Part shown: piece after piece, positions 10,732 to 20,742 of the stretch | How positions within the stretch are numbered: position 1 is the stretch's first letter | How the letters are laid out: each line of letters opens with the position of its first letter | From: Tritrichomonas musculus | Lineage: Eukaryota > Parabasalia > Tritrichomonadida > Tritrichomonadidae | Direction of reading: 5' to 3' | DNA length: 64,000 nucleotides | Assembly (NCBI GenBank): GCA_039105265.1 | Contig: JAPFFF010000008.1 | Coordinates: forward strand, 1,674,001-1,738,000 | Notes under the pieces: model-generated | The model's database searches: none | Told to the model about the DNA's origin: nothing | What the model saw: only the letters and a program-made list of their open reading frames with translations | Translations under genes and position numbers: made by a program

Positions 10732-11345
10732 CTTTTAACCGAGGATTCTGAATCATAAAAAGATTCGATGAAATCAGAAATGAACGATAGATCAATTTGA
10801 AAATTGATCAGTCTCAGTTTAAATTCTATTTCTCCATATATGTGACTTCCAAATGAGTTAACTTCTTTCTGAGAAGATCAGAAAAATGTATTTTAACCAA
10901 GGATTCTGAATCTAAAGGAAAACCTATCATTTGAATTGGCGTTCAAATTAATTGGAATACATAAATATATTTATGTTTCAATATCTAAACATTAAAAGCA
11001 TTAAACACAAATTGGCAAAATTTGAATATCTAAATAGAAGATTAAACATTTAGATATTGAAGACAAGTCACTTTTTGAATAGTCATTTTGAATGAACAAT
11101 TATTTAAAATGAAATTTTTCCCTAATGATAAAAAGAAAATATAAAATAATATATATTTTCAACTTAAATATATTTTAAAAAGCTAACAGTATCGTTTTTG
11201 AAAAAACTGAACACTGAGTTGATAATTATATGTTAAAACACTCACTTTCAAAATTCACAAAATTTTTTCTATTGAAAATTTGATCAAACCTCAGAAAATT
11301 TTGAAAAGAAAATTTGGACAGTTTTATTAATGAATTGTTTTTAGG
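10338..11345. other. Spacer with GC-rich patch and poly-T run
   Basis: About 1 kb without a gene. At 10540-10610 there is a GC-rich patch with repeated CCGGGCAA-like units, then 32 consecutive T at 10694-10725. TTCATCGAATC at 10683-10693 is inverted as GATTCGATGAA at 10762-10772. The motif AGGATTCTGAATC occurs at about 10742 and 10901, and a short palindrome lies near 10791-10810. These point to remnants of small repetitive elements. No protein gene is supported. Confidence 0.45.
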
Positions 11346-11355
11346 TCATTTATTA
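11346..11355 (+). promoter_or_regulatory. Initiator-like element
   Basis: TCATTTATTA lies 23 bases before the ATG at 11369 and is a close match to the trichomonad initiator. It supports ATG at 11369 over the upstream TTG codon. Confidence 0.5.
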
Positions 11356-11368
11356 AACTATTTTATTG

Positions 11369-11776
11369 ATGCTTGACGAAAATCCACAATCACAAGACCA
11401 AAATAAACAAGAAAATACAGAAGAAAATCGAAAAGATGCAGAACAACAAAATAAAGAAAATATAATAACATATCGTTGCCCTCAATGCAGAAAAATTTTA
11501 TTTAAATCAAGTGACATTATTCCTCATGAAGCAACCAAACTTCGTAGTTTTGCAAATAAACGTTACCAATTTGCTGATTCCACCTGTCCGTGCACATCGT
11601 TTTTTGTTGAGAAACCAAAATGGCTTGACGCACGAGGAAGACTGTCAGACACAATTTATTGCCCTAAGTGCAATTATAAAGTGGGACATTTTTCATGGAT
11701 AGGCTCACAATGCTCATGTGGTGAATGGATAAAACCATCTTTTCAATTTCCAATTTCACGTGTTGATGATGCCTAA
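11369..11776 (+). CDS. Stand-alone Yvh1/DUSP12-type zinc-binding domain protein
   Basis: This 135-residue protein has a polar, Gln/Asn-rich N-terminus of about 35 residues followed by a domain matching the C-terminal zinc-binding half of the dual-specificity phosphatase Yvh1/DUSP12. The order is YRCPQCRKILF, a basic HEATKLRSF stretch, a CPCTSFFVE-like strand, YCPKCNYKVG, and QCSCGEWIKPSFQ ending in RVDDA. The conserved Cys pairs look intact. In yeast and mammals this domain joins pre-60S ribosomes and helps release Mrt4, independently of phosphatase activity. The phosphatase half with its HCxxGxxR motif is absent here, so a ribosome-maturation role without catalysis is inferred. Confidence 0.85.
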   Translation: MLDENPQSQDQNKQENTEENRKDAEQQNKENIITYRCPQCRKILFKSSDIIPHEATKLRSFANKRYQFADSTCPCTSFFVEKPKWLDARGRLSDTIYCPKCNYKVGHFSWIGSQCSCGEWIKPSFQFPISRVDDA

Positions 11777-12008
11777 AAGCATTCATTAAAAAGTTTATTT
11801 TTTTTATTTTGTTTTAAAAAAATGAGTGATATATAACAATCATAAATATATTAATATAACTTTCCATGACAATGATTATAACGAGATATTGAAAATGAAA
11901 TATACCCTTAATAAAAAAATTTTAATTTTTTTTATGAAATTGTTCAATAAATACCTAGATATTAAAAAATACCAGCAGAATTAAAAGAAAAGCACCATCA
12001 GTAATATG

Positions 12009-13123
12009 TTACCATGTGCATTTGATATTTACAATGTTAGAACCAGAATCATTATATTCATCATGAAATATGTATTTTTGTGTAGATGTAGATAAAGATG
12101 CAAACTTTGAAGCTCCTTTCCATGCAAAAAAGTTTGTATATGGATTTGTTATAACATTGGCATCTCCATTGTCCTGAAGATTCACTATTTCTTTTTGAAT
12201 TCTTTCTTTTAATCCTCTTAACTTAGATGTTCCACCAGAAAGAACGATGTTAAAGAAAAGTTCTTTTTGTATTTCAGGTTTACACTTCATAATTGAATTA
12301 AAAATAACTTTTTCAATGCCTTCAAAATTCAAACCGTCATTCTGAGGTTTGAATAATAATTCTGCACACATAAATCTCTCTTTATTGAGCATTAATACAT
12401 TTCCATTTGGACAGTCATAGTTAATTTGGATTTCTGAAGTAGTTTCAGCTTTGTTAATTTCCTTTTCATAATCAAATGCAACTTATGATAATTCATTTTT
12501 TAATTCATGAACAAGATTCATTTCACTTTCACTTTTTAAGACTTCCTCAGGTTCACCAATCAATTTCATCAAGTATTTTGTAATATCAACTCCACCAATT
12601 GGAATTTAAATTATTTCATCTTTTATAGAATGGCCATTCAGAATTGGAACTGAGCAAGAAACACTCGATCCTGATTGAATTACTGTTCCATTAGTTTTTC
12701 CTGATGAATAAAGTGAAAATACAGCATCATTACCTGTAAAAAAGAAATGAACATTAAATTTTTCAAACATTAGTTCAGTTAAAAGTTCTCTCTTCTTCTT
12801 TGGATTAAATGATGTTTCTGTAATAATTACAGGATGCTCTATTTCGTCTATTTCGAGTTGTTTTTTAAAAATATAATTTAATAATATTTAAAATAATCAA
12901 AATCAGTTATTACTCATCGAGTCACTGGATGTTTGCACAAAAAACAACTATAACCTTGATATACTTATGTTCCAACATAAAAATCTGATTTTGTTTTCCA
13001 ACCTTCATATCTATTATAACCAACAATTGAAACAAAATTTTTTGGCAAATTTCCATTAGAAAATCCAGCTTTACAAAAGAAAGATCCATTATCTATCACA
13101 ATTGCTTGAAGTTCTTCAATCAT
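12009..13123 (-). pseudogene. Actin-like pseudogene
   Basis: The minus strand carries a decayed actin-family gene. It begins MIEELQAIVIDNGSFFCKAGF at 13123, close to the actin start, and continues with EHPVIITE, a NGTVIQSGSS phosphate-loop-like segment, IPIGGVDITKYL, NIVLSGGTS (actin usually has VLSGGTTM) and a C-terminus without the usual HRKCF ending. Only the last 127 codons (12009-12392) are open from an ATG. Upstream the frame has in-frame stops near 12484 and 12607 and further breaks between about 12850 and 12970. Divergence from actin is high, so it probably derives from an actin-related family member. It is unlikely to make a full protein. Confidence 0.75.
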
Positions 13124-13512
13124 TCGATATAATTCGTATCATTGGGCAGAAAATCTTTATGATATCACAAATTTCTTTTAAAAAAGTGCTTTAATTGATT
13201 ATTTATCAATGATTTAAATATTAATTTTATATCATTATCGAAAGGCACCACAATTTTATCTGATAATTTCAAAAAAAAAAAAAAAAAATAACAAAATAAT
13301 GTTTTTTTATTAAAAATTAAAATTAAATAGATAAGCTATTAGTAGAAAAATCTTTATTATTATAGGTTATGACTTTTATAACACAATAAAATCCAAATAA
13401 TTATTAAAGCATTTTGTTAGAATAATTCAATAGCGAAAAAACTTTTCTATTCGTTAAAAAAATAATCCATTCAATAAAAAAAATAATCATCACAATTTTT
13501 TTTATTGCTATC
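13124..13512. other. AT-rich spacer
   Basis: Nothing beyond A/T runs is seen between the actin-like pseudogene and the flavoprotein gene. Confidence 0.5.
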
Positions 13513-13519
13513 TCATTCC
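13513..13519 (+). promoter_or_regulatory. Initiator-like element
   Basis: TCATTCC lies 10 bases before ATG 13523. The short leader is typical of trichomonads and decides the start against the upstream in-frame TTG at 13505. Confidence 0.45.
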
Positions 13520-13522
13520 AAA

Positions 13523-14518
13523 ATGTCTATTTTGTTCTCTCCAGTTAAGATTGGACCAGTAACAATTAAAAATAGATTCATGGGCTGCTCGGTTTTTGAA
13601 TACGCTGTTAACCCAGACGGTACCCCAAAGCAAAAATTGCTATCTTTTATGGAAGATTTAGCCAAAGGTGAAGTTGGTCTAGTAATTCCCAATTTTATTC
13701 AAACAAATGAAACATTGAAAATAATCCAAAACCAAAATGAATCAAATAAGCAAAACCATACTGAAATCTGGACTAAAGCAATTCAAAAAATTCATGAAAA
13801 AGGGACAAAAATATTTTTCCAAATAACTCATGTCGGAGCAAATGCACTTTCTAATATGGAAAATGAATCACCCTCAAAATACTCGCAAATAATTAATAAT
13901 TTAAAAACAAGCGAAATCGAAGATATTATTGATTCATTTCATAAAAAAGCCCTACTTGCCAAAAAAATTGGAGCCGATGGTGTACAGTTGCATGGTTCGA
14001 ATGGCATTTTACACTCTGTATTTTTTTCGCCAGATTTTAATCGTAGAACTGATAAGTACGGTGGATCAATTGAAAATAGATCAAGACTTGTGATGGAAGC
14101 AGCAAAAGCAATCCGAGAAAGTGCTGGCCCTGACTTTTCAATTGCAATGAAACTAAATGGTAATGATTTTCGTCCTTTTGGTCCAAATCCAGATCTTGTA
14201 TCGCGCTATATAACCCATTTAAAAAAGCAAATTGATATGTTTGAAATTTCTTGCGGTAATCCAAATCTAATTTCAGAAAGCAAAGAAGAACATTTCCAAA
14301 AAGCTTATACAAGAAAATTTTATGATGCGTTTAACATTTCTTATGCTGAGTTCATTAAGCGCGATAATCCTGATATCGTGATTGCTGTAGTTGGAAGTTT
14401 AAGAACGATTTCGAGCATGGAAGAAGCCATCAAAAATAAGACAATTGACATCATATCTTTATCAAAACCATTAGTAATCAAACCTGATTTAATCAAAAAA
14501 GTTAATCAAAATATCTGA
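13523..14518 (+). CDS. Old-yellow-enzyme-like NAD(P)H:flavin oxidoreductase
   Basis: This 331-residue protein matches the FMN-binding TIM-barrel family of old yellow enzyme. It opens with LFSPVKIGPVTIKNRF, and the signature block has HGSNGILHSVFFSPDFN followed directly by RRTDKYGGSIENRSRLV, which carries the substrate-site His/Asn pair and the conserved YGGS-ENR. Near the C-terminus VVGSLRT and SLSKPLVIKPD correspond to the phosphate-binding strands. The length suits a single barrel; the iron-sulfur and second flavin domains of larger bacterial relatives are absent. These enzymes reduce activated C=C bonds or nitro compounds with NAD(P)H. Acquisition from bacteria is widely proposed for such genes in anaerobic protists; that is background knowledge, not tested here. 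Confidence 0.88.
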   Translation: MSILFSPVKIGPVTIKNRFMGCSVFEYAVNPDGTPKQKLLSFMEDLAKGEVGLVIPNFIQTNETLKIIQNQNESNKQNHTEIWTKAIQKIHEKGTKIFFQITHVGANALSNMENESPSKYSQIINNLKTSEIEDIIDSFHKKALLAKKIGADGVQLHGSNGILHSVFFSPDFNRRTDKYGGSIENRSRLVMEAAKAIRESAGPDFSIAMKLNGNDFRPFGPNPDLVSRYITHLKKQIDMFEISCGNPNLISESKEEHFQKAYTRKFYDAFNISYAEFIKRDNPDIVIAVVGSLRTISSMEEAIKNKTIDIISLSKPLVIKPDLIKKVNQNI

Positions 14519-15487
14519 TTAAAAGTCCCCAATTTTAATGTTCTAATTCAAAATTTTATAATAAAAATTGCAAATTTATTTTTATTATAATAGAATAACT
14601 TATGTCAAATCATTTTTTATTTTTTAAAAAATATCTTTTTGAAAATGAGATAATGTATTTTTTAAAATACTTTTGCAAGAAGGAAAAAAATGCATGGCTT
14701 TATATATAACTAAACAAAATAGATTACAGTACTTCAATAAGCAATATTTTGAACTTTTTTTTTTAAATCACATTTTCCATTACAAAAAAAATGAAAAGGT
14801 TTGGCCATTTCCTTCTGACATTTCTTGAAGATATATCAAATGCATAAATACAATATGACAATCCTCCTAATAATTAATAAAAAAAAATTCAAAAAAATTA
14901 ATAGTCTTTTTGGAACAATATATAGCATTTTGAACAAAAATTAATGCTTTTACACTTTTATTAATAAAATTTATCAACCTTTTGCACATTTCAAAAACGA
15001 AATTTAAAAATATTTTTTAAATATTCAAGTTTTTTAAAGATATAAAACCAATCATCTCATTTCTTATCAAAGAAAAAAAGATGACTCTTTAAGAAAAAAC
15101 AATATTTTGTTCCATGAATTTAAACTTATGAATATAATAAAGAAAAAAAAAATTTTTTTTAAACAATCGTGCACTTTTTTTTTTTTTTTAAACTATGCGA
15201 TAGATCAAATATCAAATAAATCATAATAAAAGGAAACAAAACAATCATTAAGAGTGTAGTTTCGAGCATTATATTTAATCATGTACATCAATATATATAA
15301 ATAAAATGAATTGATAATAATTCATTATATGAAGCCGCTTTTTAAGGCAGTATAAAGAAGAGGTTAATTACCAAAAATAGAAGATATATCAACTTTTCTA
15401 AGTGTACAATATTTAATATAAAAGCCTTTAAAAATAGTTTCATATATTATCATTACTGTCAAGTGACCAATTTTTTTTTAAAAATTG

Positions 15488-15530
<43 letters not shown>

Positions 15531-15751
15531 AATTCATATTCAAAATTTCTCAATCATTCAAAAAGTAATAAAGTATTATTGCAATTTATAACAGGTACAT
15601 TATTGCTCTTATTGAAAATAAAGGATAAAGGGATACAAGCTGTTTTAATCTTTTTAATCATAGAAAATACATTCTGAAAAAGTTTTTCAACAGTTTTCAT
15701 CATGGTCGTTCATTTTTGAATACTTTTTTTTGTGAAAATACATTTTGACCA
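14519..15751. other. AT-rich spacer with poly-A tract
   Basis: About 1.2 kb without a gene. It contains 40 consecutive A at 15490-15529 and shorter A/T runs. A possible initiator (TCATTTTTG near 15710) sits about 42 bases before the next gene. Confidence 0.5.
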
Positions 15752-16486
15752 ATGTCTATATATGAAGACTTCAAATTTATAGGCATCAATCCTGTTGAAT
15801 TAGAAGATGGAACTCTTCGTCTTGATTTTACTGACAAAGGCCAAAGCAGGTTCAACAGTACCAATATGAGTCTAAAAAAGCAACATGTCAAAAAGCCAAT
15901 CACTGTTACATCATACCAAAACATTACTTATTCGTGTCCAGATCCAGAAAATTTAGTTATTGAAGGTGAAGGTTCATGTGCTGAGAGAATAAATTTTTGT
16001 GTAATGACCTCACTTTCTTGTTTCCCAGTTCTAACGACGTCAGATGTCATTATTTATGATCCAGTTCAACGAAGAAACAGAACATATTATCAATATAGAG
16101 CAGGCGGCAAACTTGATGAAATAAAAACTATAACAATTAAAGGAAATATTGCACGTCTCGATGAAACAACAGGTGCAGAACGTGATGATGTAGTTGCTCC
16201 TTTCAATCAAGTGCTATATCCAAACGTTCAAAATCACGATGATCCGCCTTTTCCTTTTAGGTTTACTCATCTTGAAAAAATTGACTTACAAGGCTGTACA
16301 GGACTGAAAAAAATGAGATGGCTCTTCTTTCGAAATCCAAATTTGAAAACATTGATACTTCCAGAGCACAAAATAACTGTTGATACCAATTCTGAAGCAT
16401 TTCTAAAAGAGGATGTCAATATTATAAACAAAGAATACGCTGAAATTGGACCATTACAAGATGGAGGATGCTGCTTAATCCAATAA
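15752..16486 (+). CDS. Uncharacterised protein with C-terminal CaaX box
   Basis: The 244-residue product ends in CCLIQ, a CaaX box with a preceding extra Cys, so farnesylation and membrane attachment are likely. No enzyme domain was recognised. Residues about 170-215 (FTHLEKIDLQGC, NLKTLILPEHK) look like a pair of leucine-rich-repeat strands, and residues 118-135 (IKTITIKGNIARLD) give another similar strand, so the fold may be a short, irregular LRR. The protein has no signal peptide. Start is the ATG at 15752; an out-of-frame ATG lies at about 15703. A lipid-anchored cytosolic interaction protein is inferred. Confidence 0.6.
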   Translation: MSIYEDFKFIGINPVELEDGTLRLDFTDKGQSRFNSTNMSLKKQHVKKPITVTSYQNITYSCPDPENLVIEGEGSCAERINFCVMTSLSCFPVLTTSDVIIYDPVQRRNRTYYQYRAGGKLDEIKTITIKGNIARLDETTGAERDDVVAPFNQVLYPNVQNHDDPPFPFRFTHLEKIDLQGCTGLKKMRWLFFRNPNLKTLILPEHKITVDTNSEAFLKEDVNIINKEYAEIGPLQDGGCCLIQ

Positions 16487-16893
16487 AAATGAAATAATAA
16501 GAATTTTAAAATATTTCTTTCAATTCATTTTGATTAACAAAAAAAAATTGAAAAATAAAATATCCATTTGGAATTATTCAATTCTTTTAATTAACCCTTG
16601 ATATTAAAGCTATTTATAACAATAAATATAAATTTTGTGATGGTGAGTAAAATTTTGAAAGTTCAGTTTTTTCAATTTAGAATGAATATTATCTTCTTGA
16701 TTGTTAAAGCATTTAATGCAATATAATAGCATTAAATTAACTTACTGAAAATAAAGGTAGAAAAGTTTTTTTTTAACAAAATTTTCAGTAAATTATGAAA
16801 GTCATATAAATTCGATGCTCATAGTTAATTAATAATCAAATTATTAAATACTCAAAAGATGTATTATATTGTATTAAATATTATTGCAAAGCA
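16487..16893. other. AT-rich spacer
   Basis: No gene or structured repeat is seen. Confidence 0.4.
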
Positions 16894-17181
16894 TTAAGTA
16901 CAAATTCTTTTTGCATATAAATTTGAGAGATCGCTTGAATTTTGAATGTCCCACTTTTTATTTTCTGATGAAGAATCTTTGAAATTTGTTTCATTTGATT
17001 TATTGTTTATATATTGAGTTCTGCTTCTTGGTGACAAATCTTCAACATCTGATGACATTAAATTATTGAATATACGATTGTTATTGCTATTTTCATCTGA
17101 ACCAGAATTTGAGAGATCGCTTGAATTTTGAATGTCCCACTTTTTATTTTCTGAGGAAGAATCTTTAAAATAAAGATTTTT
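16894..17181 (-). pseudogene. Gene remnant with repeated 22-residue peptide
   Basis: On the minus strand a frame of 95 codons is open to a TAA at 16894, after a stop at 17182. It has no ATG near its beginning. It encodes a Ser/Asn/Asp-rich sequence in which a segment of about 22 residues, KDSSSENKKWDIQNSSDLSN, occurs twice. The DNA copies (16921-16983 and 17109-17168) are almost identical and in the same frame, so the repeat probably arose when the frame was coding. It looks like the 3' end of a lost low-complexity protein gene. No family is recognised. Confidence 0.45.
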
Positions 17182-18517
17182 TCAGAGGTGAGGCTGCGAA
17201 TTTTTTTTGTTTTTTTTTTAGTAATACTAATACATATTATCTTATCATAGAATTAAATGCTATTTATGATAATTTCACTAATATTTTTTTTTTTCAGATT
17301 TTTAGCCAAAAATCTATATTTAAAATTGAATTGTTTATAACTTATTATTATTTCAATTTTATCTTAATAAAAAAAGTCTATTCACTCAAAATAATAAATA
17401 TTATAATTATCAATATTTTTTATGATTTAACTAACTATCATCATATTATAAGCATGATTCGTTTGGCAAATTATTGATAAATATTAAAATAAATACTTTT
17501 TGTGATGTAGATACCAAAATAAAAACAAATGAAATTATTTGGATATTTGTGAAGTTTACATCATTAACGTATATTGAATTATATTCAATATTAAACCTCA
17601 ATCCTTGCTAAAAGTGTAAAAATTTTTTTAAAAATATTTTGATATGTTTGCCATCCCCAGATAAGTTAAGAGATAAACTATAGTTATCCCTTTGGTCTTT
17701 AAAATAGTAGAAAATTTCTCTTTAAATTGAAAAATATTTTTTTGAATTTTGACCAAAAACGCATTTATTGAATAGCTTTCTTATTAAAAAATATAGATCA
17801 TCTATATACAAATGCAAATTAATGGCTGAAAAAAAATATTTTTCAATTTAAATGATACAAAGCATGGCAAACCTTTGTAAAAAAAGTATGCTTTTTATTT
17901 GAGGATACGGCTATCATTTGAGTGTGATTAGCCAATTGACAATATTTCACTTGTCTAAAAACTTGTGAAGATAATAGCAAATATCAAAGCAGAGAATTGT
18001 ATCAATATGATCTTGGACTTTCTAGTTGTGTTGGTGCTGAAATACAAATTCTATCAATATGTTTATTTAAGAGTTTTAAATTCAACTGAAAAATCGTTTT
18101 AATAAATCATGAAATTCGGTGATCATACTTTTATTGAGCACAATACCAAATAAGAAAGAATGAAAGATTTCAATTTTTTTTATAAATAATTCATAGCATC
18201 TAGCTATCTTTTAAATCACTCTAAGAGTCTTTGTATATTATTTAGTATCATTTATTATTTTTACACAATCAAACCGATCCTAAATAATATACAGCTTTGT
18301 ATATTATTTTGTATCCTTGCGAAAAGGGCGGCCCGGGGAGGCTCGGGCAAAAAAAGTGACAAATGGCACTTTGGGCCCTTGAGCAATTTGCGGGCCAAAC
18401 ATGTGGCTCGTTTGAATTTTGCTTCCTCTCAATTTTAATGCCCCCGGGCAAAAAAAATTTATGCCCTTTAATTTTCTTTTTCCTATTTATTTCAGCATTT
18501 TTTTTTAAAAAAAGAAA
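17182..18517. other. Spacer with short repeats and GC-rich patch
   Basis: No gene is supported. CTTTGTATATTATTT(A/T)GTATC occurs at about 18232-18252 and 18293-18313, with an inverted relative between them. From 18314 to about 18460 the sequence is GC-rich, with several CGGGC and GGGCC units resembling the patch at 10540-10610. The open frame across this patch on the minus strand has no protein-like features. Confidence 0.4.
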
Positions 18518-18616
18518 TATAGTTGGTTGACAAAAAAATATTTTTGGACAAAAAAATGTTTTCACATCACCTTTTTTTAAATATTTTTATCTTGATTTGT
18601 ATTGATGATTATTTAT

Positions 18617-18811
18617 TAGGGGTTTTTCGAAAAAAAAAGTTTTTTCGAAAAAAATACAATTTTTCGGAAAAAAGTTGATTTTTTGGAAACATTTTTGTGA
18701 ATTTATTTGGCCAGACGATCAAAAATCATTCAAAACGTTTTCCGAAAAAAGTAGTTTTTTCGGAAAAACTTTATTTTTTAAGCAAAAAGTATTTTTTTCG
18801 AAAACCCCCTA
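18617..18811. mobile_element. MITE-like element with TTTTTCGAAAAA modules
   Basis: The ends GGGGTTTTTCGAAAAAAA (from 18619) and its inverted form TTTTTTTCGAAAACCCCC (to 18809) bracket 191 bp and are flanked by TA on each side. The arms contain repeated TTTTTCGGAAAAA palindromic modules, so single strands should fold strongly. It has no coding capacity. A Tc1/mariner-type MITE is inferred from the TA flanks. Confidence 0.55.
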
Positions 18812-19449
18812 TTTTAATTATTTTATTAAAAATGTATAAATGTTTAAATATTTTATTTTATTAATATAATTATTAAAATATCTAAATTTAAGGAGGAATT
18901 CGAATGATTTTCATTATTCAATTACAAATGTTGATAATGGTTTTCGTTCATATATTCAAATATTTTTTGGCTAAAAATAATAGAAATATTTTTAAAATTA
19001 AATTATTATATAATTTGATCAAAAAGATTTGCATATTATTCGAAAACTGGTAAGATAAAAACGATTTTTTATAAAACGTAAAATTTAATTGTTTTCCATT
19101 TTCCAGGAGAAAAAGATGGTTTTACATTTTTATGTTTACAAAATATTATTTATATATTAATTACCATTTTATTTTAATGATTTGGACAGATAATTATAGT
19201 TTATTTAACGAGATGTTTATAAAATCTTTTTAATATTTTTTTTTAAAATGACATTTATCTCATTGAAAAATAGATTTTTTTTCAAAAATACAGGGTGGTA
19301 AAAAAGTCCGTTCGTCAATCATTTTTTTAATGAATATTAAATATTTGTTTATTATATCTAAATATCATAATAGATAATTTTTATAGTAATCAATAACTAA
19401 AAGAAATATTCAAATAGGTGCTTCACTAATAATTTTCTAAATGAATTTT

Positions 19450-20152
19450 ATAAAGCATAATAGGGGGTTCAACCGCCAAAAAATGTCAAATTTTTAAAGA
19501 GAGAGGAAAAATTTGAGTTTGGTATTAAATAAATACGGGGATTTAAAGTGTAATAAAAATATATTTTATAAAAAATATTTTTATCTGATTTCAACTGTAC
19601 ATTCATAAATGGCGGACGAATGTTTTTATCATGACATGTCATATGAAAACTATATATGTATTTTAATAAATAATGTGTTTTATTTTAATCCATATATTAA
19701 AAAATAAAGATTAATATAACCTTATTTTTTAAAAATTGTTTTTATTTAATTTCATCAATTCATTCATAAATGGCGGACAATGAAAGTTATCATGACATGT
19801 TATGCAAAAAAAAAAAAAATGCGACCTTAACGGTTATTCAAATAACTGGTCTATTGTCTTTTTTATTAGCTTAATACATTGTACATGATATATTTTCATG
19901 TTCTACGAATAATTTTTCCCAAAATATCTAATCTATTGAAGATTTTAACTTTTGACGATTAAAAAAGGTCAAATTTTCATCTTCAAATTAAAAGTGTCCG
20001 CCATTTGTGAATGTGCAGATGAGTTCCAAAATAAAATATTTCAAATCAAAGCTTATGAAATGAAGAACAAAACTATCCATTTATTTTTTAAAAAAAATTA
20101 AAATATTATTTTTCTGACATTTTTTGGGCGGTTGATCCCCAAATAAAGCATA
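19450..20152. mobile_element. Mutator-like non-autonomous element with 10-bp target duplication
   Basis: The element spans 19460-20142 and is flanked by a perfect 10-bp direct repeat, ATAAAGCATA, at 19450-19459 and 20143-20152. Its ends are inverted copies: GGGGGTTCAACCGCC then AAAAAATGTC on the left and GACATTTTTTGGGCGG then TTGATCCCC on the right. Similarity of the arms extends inward for about 200 bp and includes ATTCATAAATGGCGGAC, which is also repeated directly at 19603-19619 and about 19771-19788. Long terminal inverted repeats with 9-11 bp target duplications are diagnostic of Mutator-like elements, known to be common in Trichomonas. No transposase is present. Confidence 0.75.
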
Positions 20153-20494
20153 TCAAAATGTCAATTGTCTTATTAAAATTGATATTTTCAATTGCTAAAA
20201 ATCATTCTATATTCATAAAAACATTATATATAAAAAGTTTAAATTGTATATTATTATATATATTAATAAATAAATAAATATAAATATGATTTATGAATTA
20301 TATTCAACTATTTTATCGGACAATCGTTTTTTTCTACGCCACTTTTTGAATGGTTTTTCTTTCCATGAATAGCTATTAATTCATAAAAAAAAATTCAACC
20401 AAAACTAAATTTAAACAGAAAAACATATTCGCACTTGTATATTATTTAATGTTTTGGCTTTTTAAAATCCAAATTCTTTTCTATTATATAGAAG

Positions 20495-20742
20495 TTAAGG
20501 TACAAATCCAGTACGTTTAGTAACCGCAATTTTTTTTGACATTCTCAAAGAATAAAATGACATGTTAAATAAAAAACGATTATTTTCATCCATTTCATAT
20601 AACATGTCATAATGTTTATTTAAATTGTAAAATAAGCGTCAAAAACAAACCTAGTCAATTTAAACTTTTTCAGAGACATGCAACTATTCAAATAATAAAC
20701 GTTCTCCTATTCAAAAAATAACGTACTGGATTTGTACCTTAA
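20495..20742. mobile_element. MITE-like element with perfect 23-bp inverted repeats
   Basis: Positions 20495-20517 and 20720-20742 are exact reverse complements, beginning TTAAGGTACAAATCC. Inner arms carry a second inverted pair around ACATGTTA and TAACATGT. The ends start and finish with TTAA, so a TTAA (piggyBac-type) or TA (mariner-type) target site is possible. The element is non-coding. Confidence 0.65.

Noticed and set aside
18269-18565. 98-codon minus-strand frame
   Set aside because: It spans a GC-rich repeat patch and a MITE-like end; the composition is not protein-like.
19292-20343. Outer mariner-like element around the Mutator-type element
   Set aside because: The ends CAGGGTGGTA and its candidate partner match only loosely and lack a clear target duplication, so it was kept as a remark only.
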